Below, one piece after another: positions 1-5,524 of a DNA stretch of 5,524 nt. The translations under genes were made by a program, and so were the position numbers. The notes beneath the pieces are model-generated. The model did not search any database. It was not told the DNA's origin and saw nothing but the letters and a program-made list of their open reading frames with translations. The stretch comes from Candidatus Sulfotelmatobacter sp. (GTDB taxonomy: Bacteria; Acidobacteriota; Terriglobia; Terriglobales; SbA1). Location: NCBI GenBank assembly GCA_030151135.1, contig JASLEQ010000084.1, positions 1 to 5,524 on the forward strand, read 5' to 3'. Position 1 is the first letter of the stretch; the number at the start of each line of letters is the position of its first letter.

Positions 1-37
1 GAAGTACGCACACTAACAACAGCACGAGTTTGCGCAT
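1..37 (-). CDS. Start of an exported protein or lipoprotein, cut off by the window edge
   Basis: Only the first 12 codons are present; the gene continues beyond base 1. They read MRKLVLLLVCVL, a start methionine, two positive residues and an unbroken hydrophobic run. This is the usual opening of a Sec signal peptide or, if a lipobox follows, a lipoprotein signal. The cysteine at position 10 lies inside the hydrophobic run and looks too early to be a lipobox cysteine. A strong AGGAGG ribosome binding site sits at 50-55 on the same strand. Its 12-base spacing to the ATG is a little long, but no better start lies between. The gene follows the TPR-like gene on the same strand after 139 bases. The mature protein cannot be identified from this fragment. 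Confidence 0.55.
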   Translation of the reverse strand, partial: MRKLVLLLVCVL

Positions 38-49
38 CGGTGGATGATT

Positions 50-55
50 CCTCCT
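50..55 (-). promoter_or_regulatory. Shine-Dalgarno site of the left-edge gene
   Basis: On the minus strand this reads AGGAGG, a full match to the anti-Shine-Dalgarno core, 12 bases before the ATG at 37-35. It is the best ribosome binding site in the window and is the main reason to treat the short fragment at the left edge as a real gene. Confidence 0.55.
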
Positions 56-89
56 TTTTCTATTTGCTATGGTTCCCGTTCTATCGGCG

Positions 90-120
90 GACTGTTAAAG
101 GATGGTTACAGTCGAGTGAA
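90..120 (-). promoter_or_regulatory. Possible promoter with an overlapping inverted repeat, upstream of the left-edge gene
   Basis: Arms GACTGT (90-95) and ACAGTC (108-113) are exact inverted copies. The pairing extends by AA/TT if one T bulges, leaving a loop of about 7 bases. On the minus strand, TTCACT (120-115) and TAACAG (97-92) are 17 bases apart and resemble a weak sigma70 -35/-10 pair (4 of 6 and 3 of 6 matches). The repeat would cover the spacer and -10, which is a plausible operator position. No T-run follows the stem on either strand, so it is a poor terminator. Both readings are inference from short matches. Confidence 0.2.
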
Positions 121-176
121 TTTATGATGAACGCTTCGGCGACTATGTGCACGAGCAGTTTAATACGGCGGGTTCG

Positions 177-1049
177 TTATGGCTTCGGCGACGTGCGAAG
201 ACGCGCGAGTTCTCTGGGGAAAAGGCTGTTACCAGGATATGCCTGCTGCAGACCGGAGAGGAGTTCGATGGCTTTTCCCTTTTCTTTCTCGCGCACGTAA
301 GCGATTGCCAGAAGAACGCGCGCGAACGGGGCAAGGTAGCGGCCATGATCGGCGGTCATCTGCAAATCCGCGATTCCACCTTCTTTGTCAGATGGCAAAC
401 CGCCCATACGCAGTAACCAGCGCACCGGAGCGGCCATGCTCCCGATGATGTACTTACTGAATCCCGTGGCCAACAATGCGTCGTAGCAGTTGGGGCAAAC
501 AGAAAGTAATTGCTGCGCTGTGGCCGAGGCTTGCTTGGTAAAGCGGAGAGATGCGAGATTGCGTTTATCGATCAGCGCCGCATAATCGGCCTGCAGTCCG
601 GAAGAAAGTGTCAACGCGAACAGAGCGTCGCGGTCTTGCGGATTGTTCTGGAGTTGCGAATGCGCCAGCGATTCGGCGCGAGTGATCGCATTCTGAAATC
701 TTTCTCGCAGCGCAGGGTCGGGATTGAGCTTCGGCCTTCCGGCAAAAGCTGAGTCGTTTTCAAAGAATTGCGCTTCGAGCACGCCCAAACGGTTGAATTC
801 AGAAAACAAAAATCCCGCGGCTTCGCTGACAGGTCCCAGCGGATCTTGTGGATGTTCACGCTCCCAACTGGTGAAGTCGTTCTCGGCGCCCGCGAAATCC
901 AGGTTGTAAAGTCCGCTGAATCCACGGTCCAGCGCCGAGATCTGGGTATTTTTTCGAATGTCGTCACTGAAGCTTGCTTGGCTGGAGAGAAAGGCCGACG
1001 TAAGAACTACCACCGTTGCGAGCTTTCGAAAGTAGAAAGACCTATTCAT
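177..1049 (-). CDS. Exported TPR-like protein of unknown function
   Basis: The product is 290 residues. Residues 1-25 form a clear Sec signal peptide: positive N-terminus with RK at 8-9, hydrophobic core LATVVVLTSAFL, and a likely cut after SQA (residue 25). The mature protein should act in the periplasm or at the cell surface. The rest is helical and TPR-like. A first repeat-like unit spans about 38-72 (GLYNLDFAGAENDF, then a conserved-looking HPQDP turn). Others lie near 115-150, 175-205 and 238-275, the last with the typical AYVREKEKGKAIELLSGL pattern. The only two cysteines, C185 and C188, form a CPNC pair that could make a disulfide or bind metal; no histidine follows, so it is not a c-type haem site. 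Similar small TPR proteins are, from memory, common in acidobacteria without an assigned role. The ATG is chosen because it sets up the signal peptide, although only a weak GAAG precedes it. The gene diverges from the glucoamylase gene. It is not an enzyme by any motif I can see; scaffold or protein-binding roles are guesses. Confidence 0.8.
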   Translation of the reverse strand: MNRSFYFRKLATVVVLTSAFLSSQASFSDDIRKNTQISALDRGFSGLYNLDFAGAENDFTSWEREHPQDPLGPVSEAAGFLFSEFNRLGVLEAQFFENDSAFAGRPKLNPDPALRERFQNAITRAESLAHSQLQNNPQDRDALFALTLSSGLQADYAALIDKRNLASLRFTKQASATAQQLLSVCPNCYDALLATGFSKYIIGSMAAPVRWLLRMGGLPSDKEGGIADLQMTADHGRYLAPFARVLLAIAYVREKEKGKAIELLSGLQQAYPGNSLFPRELARLRTSPKP

Positions 1050-1225
1050 TCAGTTGGCTTCGCAGTAAACCGGGAATCGGCTGCTTTAATGTACTTCACA
1101 ACCCATTCCAACTGGTACCTTTACTGCAGATATCTATTAGATGCCAAAATTGGGGAAGACCCGTTTGTTTTTGTAATGTGTGTCGAGCAACAACGTCGAT
1201 TGCGATAGCCTAGGGACCCAAATCA
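1050..1225. promoter_or_regulatory. Divergent intergenic region with candidate promoters for both flanking genes
   Basis: This 176-base gap separates two divergent genes and must hold promoters for both. For the minus-strand TPR gene, TTGGCA (1147-1142) matches the sigma70 -35 at 5 of 6 positions; the best -10 at an allowed distance is the weak TAAAGG (1123-1118, 18-base spacer). For the plus-strand glucoamylase, TTGGGG (1150-1155) with TAATGT (1174-1179, 18-base spacer) is a weak candidate that would give a leader of about 40 bases. A short palindrome, ATCTA-T-TAGAT (1132-1142), lies between the two -35 candidates and could be an operator, though 5-base arms are easily chance. That promoters lie here is nearly certain from gene layout; the exact boxes are uncertain. 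Confidence 0.35.
1212..1216 (+). promoter_or_regulatory. Ribosome binding site of the glucoamylase gene
   Basis: AGGGA lies 9 bases before the ATG at 1226. It supports that start over the second in-frame ATG (residue 6, base 1241). Confidence 0.5.
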
Positions 1226-3634
1226 ATGAGTGATCTGAAAATGGAATACGCGCCGGGGTGGCCCGGTATCCCGCCACGATGGACGTCCAGTGCCAAAACA
1301 GGGGCGGGCACGGCGTTAAATCAGCACAGCAAAGTGTGGTTCACGTTGAGCCACGGAATTCTCAACGAAGTCTACTATCCTCGGGTGGACCAGGCCTGCA
1401 CTCGGGACATGGGCTTTATCGTCACCAATGGGCACGATTTTTTCTCGGAAGAGAAGCGGCATTGCACGTTTGAGAACCGGCCATTCGAGCCCGGAATCCC
1501 TGCTTTCATGTTGACGAACACAGAGATTTCCGGGCGATATCGAATTCACAAGGAAGTGCTGAGCGACCCATATCGCAGCGTAGTTCTCCAGAAAATTCGA
1601 TTTGAACCTTTGCAGGGTGAACTCGCGGACTACCGGCTATTCGCGCTACTGTCGCCTCACCTTGCAAACTGCGGCTACGGAAATACAGGTTGGATCGGCG
1701 ACTACAAGGGATTCCCCATGTTTTTCGCCTCGCACGACGGAGCCACACTCGGCCTAGGATCATCGGCGCCCTGGAAAAAGGTTTCAGTTGGATTTGTAGG
1801 CACTTCCGACGGTTGGCAGGACATCTCTCGGCATTTCCAGATGGAGTGGCAATACACTCGGGCTGAAAACGGAAATATTGCGTTCTCCGGTGAAATCGAT
1901 CTAGCAGCGTGTAACGGAGAATTCGTTCTTGCGCTTGGTTTTGGCTCGATTTGGAGCGAAGCGGGACAACAGGTTCGTTCCAGTTTGTTTGAGGATTACA
2001 AAGAGATTCGTTCCATTTACGTCGCGCAATGGAAAAATTTCCAGCAAAAGCTGCTGCCTCTGGACAATCCACTTCGGCAAAATGATCTATATCGATCCTC
2101 CACCGCCGTTTTGCGCACGCACGAATCGAAAGATTTTCTCGGAGGAGTCATTGCGAGTCTGTCGATCCCCTGGGGCTTCAATAAAGGGGACGAGGATCTC
2201 GGGGGGTACCATTTGGTCTGGCCGAGAGATCTGGTGGAAACGGCTGGGGCTCTCCTTGCCAGCGGTGCGGTGGCCGACGCTGTGCGAGTTCTTCGATATC
2301 TGGAGGCCACCCAGGAAGCGGATGGGAACTGGGCTCAGAATTTGTGGTTGGATGGCCGCCCTTACTGGGGCGGCATTCAGATGGATGAAACTGCTTTCCC
2401 TGTATTGCTGATCGATCTTCTCCGACGGGAAGCACCCGACGGCTTGGGAAAACTCGAGCGCTGGTGGCCGATGGTTCGCAGGGCGGTCAGCTTCATTATT
2501 CGAAACGGACCGGTTACGCAGCAAGACCGATGGGAAGAGGACGCTGGATACTCTCCGTTTACGCTGGCTGCTGAGATCTCGGCGCTACTGGTAGCCGCGG
2601 AGATTGCAGAGCTTACAGGCCACGCGGAGCAAGCTCAGATCATGCGCGATACCGCCGACGCATGGAACGACAACATCGAGCGTTGGACGTACACCGAAGG
2701 CGGCGATCTGGCGAAGCAACTGGGAATCCCGGGATACTATGTGCGCATCGCTCCGCCCGACACGGATGGCGCCGCATCGCCGACGCAAGGATTCGTACCA
2801 ATCAAAAATCGACCTCCCGGACAGGACGGTGAGCGCGCGTACCACATCATCAGTCCCGATGCGCTCGCGCTGGTGCGGTTCGGATTGCGCGCGCCTGACG
2901 ATCCGCGGATTCTGAACACGATTCGTGCCATCGATGCCCTTCTCTCGGTGGAACTGCCGCAAGGGCCTTGCTGGTACCGCTATAACGGCGACGGATATGG
3001 CGAGCACAAAGACGGCTCAGCGTTTGACGGGACCGGGATTGGGCGTCCGTGGCCGCTGCTCGCGGGGGAACGAGGGCACTATGCGCTCGCAGCGGGCCAT
3101 CGGGACGAAGCTGAATCTCTCTTGACGGTGATTGAAAATTCGACCGCCGGGGAGGGCAGGCTGATTCCAGAACAGGTGTGGGACGGAGCGGATATTCCAG
3201 CATTGGAACTGTTTCGCGGCAAGCCTTCGGGGTCGGCCTGTCCGCTGGTGTGGGCGCATTCGGAGTACATCAAACTGCGCCGCTCGATTCGCGATGGTAG
3301 GGTTTTCGATCAACCGCCCCAGACCGTGCAGCGATATCTGAAAGAAAAACACGTTCGGCAGATCTTTGGCTGGAGGTTCAACAACAAAACCCGCAGTATC
3401 CCGAGGAATAAGACGCTGCGCATCGTGCTGCTCTCTCCGGGACGAGTGCACTGGAGCGTAGATAACTGGCAGACCTCGCACGATACCGATGCCAAGGATA
3501 CGGGGCTTGGGACGTACATCCTGGATCTGCCGACGGCATCCCTGGCATCGGGAGGTCAGGCGGTGTTTACCTTCTTCTGGCCGAACGATAATCGCTGGGA
3601 GGGTACGGATTATCGAGTCGTAGTCGAAAAATAG
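1226..3634 (+). CDS. Glycoside hydrolase family 15 glucoamylase (glucan 1,4-alpha-glucosidase), cytoplasmic type
   Basis: The product is 802 residues, the usual size for bacterial GH15 enzymes with an N-terminal beta-sandwich. Such enzymes release glucose from the non-reducing ends of alpha-1,4-glucans (EC 3.2.1.3); relatives attack alpha-1,6 links in dextran (glucodextranase, EC 3.2.1.70). Residues about 10-275 match the glucodextranase-type N domain (GWPGIPPRW opening, HGILNEVYYPRVD). The (alpha/alpha)6 catalytic barrel runs from about 280 to 690. It shows GGYHLVWPRDL (326-336), DGNWAQNLWLDG (366-377) and WGGIQMDETAFP (381-392). In RWEEDAGYSP, E437 fits the general acid and E438 the substrate-binding partner, by analogy with E179/E180 of the Aspergillus enzyme. 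In LIPEQVWD, E649 fits the general base. Residues about 690-802 form an extra C-terminal beta-rich domain ending in WPNDNRWEGTDYRV. There is no signal peptide or membrane segment, so it probably works in the cytoplasm on glycogen, maltodextrin or similar glucans. Alternative substrates (dextran, isomaltose) cannot be excluded. It is transcribed alone, divergent from the TPR gene. Confidence 0.93.
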   Translation: MSDLKMEYAPGWPGIPPRWTSSAKTGAGTALNQHSKVWFTLSHGILNEVYYPRVDQACTRDMGFIVTNGHDFFSEEKRHCTFENRPFEPGIPAFMLTNTEISGRYRIHKEVLSDPYRSVVLQKIRFEPLQGELADYRLFALLSPHLANCGYGNTGWIGDYKGFPMFFASHDGATLGLGSSAPWKKVSVGFVGTSDGWQDISRHFQMEWQYTRAENGNIAFSGEIDLAACNGEFVLALGFGSIWSEAGQQVRSSLFEDYKEIRSIYVAQWKNFQQKLLPLDNPLRQNDLYRSSTAVLRTHESKDFLGGVIASLSIPWGFNKGDEDLGGYHLVWPRDLVETAGALLASGAVADAVRVLRYLEATQEADGNWAQNLWLDGRPYWGGIQMDETAFPVLLIDLLRREAPDGLGKLERWWPMVRRAVSFIIRNGPVTQQDRWEEDAGYSPFTLAAEISALLVAAEIAELTGHAEQAQIMRDTADAWNDNIERWTYTEGGDLAKQLGIPGYYVRIAPPDTDGAASPTQGFVPIKNRPPGQDGERAYHIISPDALALVRFGLRAPDDPRILNTIRAIDALLSVELPQGPCWYRYNGDGYGEHKDGSAFDGTGIGRPWPLLAGERGHYALAAGHRDEAESLLTVIENSTAGEGRLIPEQVWDGADIPALELFRGKPSGSACPLVWAHSEYIKLRRSIRDGRVFDQPPQTVQRYLKEKHVRQIFGWRFNNKTRSIPRNKTLRIVLLSPGRVHWSVDNWQTSHDTDAKDTGLGTYILDLPTASLASGGQAVFTFFWPNDNRWEGTDYRVVVEK

Positions 3635-3679
3635 CTGCGTCGGCGGCTTGCATGTACGTGGCGGGCTGGCTGCTTCAAA

Positions 3680-3698
3680 CGACAGATTCTAGCTGTCG
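3680..3698 (-). terminator. Weak hairpin overlapping the phosphatase stop codon, possible terminator
   Basis: On the minus strand CGACAG and CTGTCG form a perfect 6-base-pair stem around a 7-base loop, followed by TTTG. The stem begins in the last codons of the phosphatase gene and includes its TAG stop (3691-3689). The stem is short and the T-run only three bases, so it is at best a weak intrinsic terminator. It lies in the convergent gap of 54 bases after the glucoamylase gene, but in the plus direction no T-run follows. Confidence 0.25.
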
Positions 3699-5374
3699 CA
3701 TGATGAGTAACACAGCTCGACCACCGTGCAATCGTCGCTGAGCGGATTGCCAGCGCAAAATTCCGATACCGCCGAAAAAATTCCCTCAAGATTGGGGTAC
3801 TTCAGTGCGGCCTCTTCCAGGCGAAAGTCTTCGAAGAAGTCACCATTCAGGTTCTCGGCCTCGGTTACACCGTCGGTGACAAGAATGAAGCGATCGCCCG
3901 ATTTCATCTGGCAGGTTGCGCTCTCGAATGTGGCATCCGCTAAAAGTCCAACGGGCACATTTCCATGCGGAGGACGGACGACTTCATTTCCGCAAACCAA
4001 CAACGGAGGCACGTGGCCGCAGTTCACGTATTCAAGCTCACCATCGCGCCGCAGGCGGGCGATTAACACGGTCGCATATTTTTGCCCTTCCATCTTCTCG
4101 GCGAAAAAACGATTGACGGCGGTCACAACGTCGAGCAGCGGCACGCCTGCACTCAAGTGCGAATAAATCATGCCTTGCAAGGTTGAAGCCAAGAGCGCTG
4201 CCGACACTCCCTTCCCACTGACATCGGCCAGCACCACCGTCAGACCCTCTTTTGTATTAACTGCGTCGAAGAAATCGCCGCCGATTTCTTTACAAGACAG
4301 GTTCTTGCCTCTCAAGCGAGCGAATGGGACCTCGGGAATCTTTACCTGCATGAGCCGTTGCTGGATGCTCGCGGCGATGCTCAACTCTTGTTGATAGCGG
4401 CGAGATTCTTCCTCGGCCTGCACCAGCCGCGCGTTTTCAATCAGCGATGCAGCTTCTGTCGCGATCGCGTGCAGAATGTCTTGACTAACCCCCTGTATAT
4501 CTCGATCGCGTGAGGCAAAACGCGAATCCACATAAAGAACGCCCATGGCCTCACTGGCCTGGCCGGGCAAGGGAGTTTGAGATCCACGCGTCGCCTGAAG
4601 TTGCAGCTTCCGCAAAGGAATGCAGACCACCGTGCGCAGATCATAGGCAACGATACTTTGCCGTCCGGCCATATCCAGCGATTTGCTCGTGTCCGTTAGA
4701 ACAAACTCAGAGTTGGACCGCATGGATTGTTCCAGAATTGAACGGGAAATTGTCTTGTCGTCGAGCAGGGGCTCTTTTTTGGAATTCCGACCTGCTTTAA
4801 GGACTAACTTCCCTTCTTCGTCTTTTAGAAAGACGTAGGCACGCTCGGCGCGGGTCAGATCGAGCGTAACGTCGAGCATTGTCATCAGGATCTCGTCGAG
4901 CACGCCCACCGTATTCAGCTTGCGGGCCGCCTCGAGGAACAGTCGCAGCTTTTCGAGATCTGTCGTCTCCTGCCTGATTTGTATGCCGGAGATCTGGCTC
5001 AAAAACTCGCGTGCCGTATTGGAGCTATTCTGCCCCGGATTGAAGAGGATGTAAGCGGAGTCGCGGGCTCCAAACTCCAATCGATCGCCACGTTCCAGTT
5101 TCTGCCGTTGGATGCGCTCACCATTTACGAACGTTCCATGCTTGCTCCCCTGATCCTCGAGGAAGAAATCAGCCCCATCTTGCATAATCTGGGCATGATC
5201 GCGAGAAACGCGGGGATCGGCAATGACAAGGTCTTTATCAACTTTTCTTCCAACGGTGAAAGGCGTGCGATTGAGGATGATGTTCTTCTGTTCGCTGCCT
5301 TGCACGAACACGAGGGCCGGAAACACTCCGGAGGTCGAGCTGTGTGTATGAGAGCTAATGCCAGTGAGGGTCAT
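3689..5374 (-). CDS. FHA-GAF-SpoIIE (PP2C-type) serine phosphatase, RsbU-like
   Basis: From the ATG at 5374 the product is 561 residues, soluble, with no signal peptide or membrane segment. Residues about 18-112 are an FHA domain, which binds phosphothreonine peptides: GRKVDKDLVI (G42, R43), SRDHAQI (S58, H60) and HGTFVNG (N84, G85) are all present. Residues about 142-315 look like a GAF sensor domain (ERAYVFLKDEEGKLVLKAGR, then GVLYVDSRF). A helical, probably coiled-coil linker (about 315-340) leads to the SpoIIE/PP2C domain, about 340-557. Its metal-binding acids are intact: D367 and D370 in GGDFFD, D384 in ADVSGKG, D501 in TDGVTEAEN, and D547/D548 in DDCTVV. It should be an active Mn/Mg-dependent phosphoserine/threonine phosphatase, as in RsbU and SpoIIE, which dephosphorylate STAS anti-anti-sigma factors. 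No such partner is in the window. The frame also opens at a TTG at 5497 (602 residues), but the extra 41 residues precede the FHA domain and look unlike coding sequence. The TTG has AGAGG directly against it, too close for normal use, while the ATG lacks a clear ribosome binding site. The start is therefore the least certain part. Confidence 0.9.
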   Translation of the reverse strand: MTLTGISSHTHSSTSGVFPALVFVQGSEQKNIILNRTPFTVGRKVDKDLVIADPRVSRDHAQIMQDGADFFLEDQGSKHGTFVNGERIQRQKLERGDRLEFGARDSAYILFNPGQNSSNTAREFLSQISGIQIRQETTDLEKLRLFLEAARKLNTVGVLDEILMTMLDVTLDLTRAERAYVFLKDEEGKLVLKAGRNSKKEPLLDDKTISRSILEQSMRSNSEFVLTDTSKSLDMAGRQSIVAYDLRTVVCIPLRKLQLQATRGSQTPLPGQASEAMGVLYVDSRFASRDRDIQGVSQDILHAIATEAASLIENARLVQAEEESRRYQQELSIAASIQQRLMQVKIPEVPFARLRGKNLSCKEIGGDFFDAVNTKEGLTVVLADVSGKGVSAALLASTLQGMIYSHLSAGVPLLDVVTAVNRFFAEKMEGQKYATVLIARLRRDGELEYVNCGHVPPLLVCGNEVVRPPHGNVPVGLLADATFESATCQMKSGDRFILVTDGVTEAENLNGDFFEDFRLEEAALKYPNLEGIFSAVSEFCAGNPLSDDCTVVELCYSSCDS

Positions 5375-5524
5375 GAAGGGTTCAGACAGCCCGTCCCCAG
5401 ATTTCGGGCCAAGCCGAAAACAAACATTTCTCGCAATCAGACTACTCTGAGGCTGCGCTTGCCTGCAACGTAGGGCATGAGGCGTCGCGATCTCCAACCT
5501 CTCGTGAAATCAGTTGATTCTTGA

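Noticed and set aside
486..497. CPNC in the TPR-like protein as a c-type haem attachment site
   Set aside because: A haem c site needs CxxCH; the residue after the second cysteine is tyrosine.
1132..1142. ATCTA-T-TAGAT palindrome as a defined operator
   Set aside because: Arms of five bases occur often by chance in an AT-rich gap. It is mentioned in the divergent region entry but not called as a site.
768..1208. A 146-codon plus-strand open frame running through the 5' half of the TPR gene and the divergent gap
   Set aside because: It lies mostly antisense to a gene with a good signal peptide and TPR-like repeats, has no recognisable domain, and has no ribosome binding site I can see.
1506..2072. 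A 188-codon minus-strand open frame inside the glucoamylase gene
   Set aside because: It is antisense to clearly conserved GH15 sequence and its translation is arginine- and serine-rich without domain features, as expected of a shadow frame.
3017..3481. A 154-codon minus-strand open frame opposite the glucoamylase C-terminal part
   Set aside because: It is antisense to the segment holding the catalytic base E649, and its translation resembles no known fold.
3635..3688. A terminator for the glucoamylase in the convergent gap
   Set aside because: No stem followed by a T-run is visible in the plus direction; the only good stem (3680-3698) faces the phosphatase transcript better.
4979..5473. 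A 164-codon plus-strand open frame opposite the FHA region of the phosphatase
   Set aside because: The minus strand here encodes an FHA domain with all its key motifs, so the opposite frame is a shadow.

Overview
The window holds three complete protein-coding genes and the first few codons of a fourth. All are ordinary chromosomal-type genes, with moderate GC and no sign of mobile DNA, phage, CRISPR or RNA genes. The combination suggests a Gram-negative soil-type bacterium, most likely an acidobacterium (Acidobacteriota, Terriglobia-like). The clues are a cytoplasmic-type GH15 glucoamylase of about 800 residues, an FHA-GAF-SpoIIE phosphatase and a small exported TPR-like protein. This placement rests on family resemblance and memory, not on a search.

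Layout from left to right. At 1-37 (minus) is the start of a gene that runs off the left edge. It encodes a hydrophobic signal-type N-terminus behind an AGGAGG ribosome binding site. At 177-1049 (minus) is an exported TPR-like protein of 290 residues with a clear signal peptide. At 1050-1225 is a 176-base divergent promoter region. At 1226-3634 (plus) is a GH15 glucan 1,4-alpha-glucosidase-type enzyme with both catalytic glutamates. After a 54-base convergent gap comes 3689-5374 (minus), an FHA + GAF + PP2C-type (SpoIIE/RsbU-like) serine phosphatase whose metal-binding acidic residues are intact. Its reading frame extends back to a TTG at 5497.

The genes do not form an obvious pathway. The glucoamylase is transcribed alone and points away from the TPR gene and toward the phosphatase, so it is probably a single-gene unit for intracellular alpha-glucan breakdown. 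The phosphatase looks like the output end of a partner-switching or phospho-signalling system, but no kinase, STAS protein or sigma factor lies in the window. The TPR gene and the left-edge gene share a strand and both encode exported products, so they could be functionally linked. The 139-base gap between them, with an inverted repeat and a possible promoter, suggests the second can be transcribed separately.

I found no convincing novel system. The points most worth a second look are the CxxC-bearing exported TPR-like protein, the lack of an export signal on the glucoamylase, and the orphan multi-domain phosphatase.
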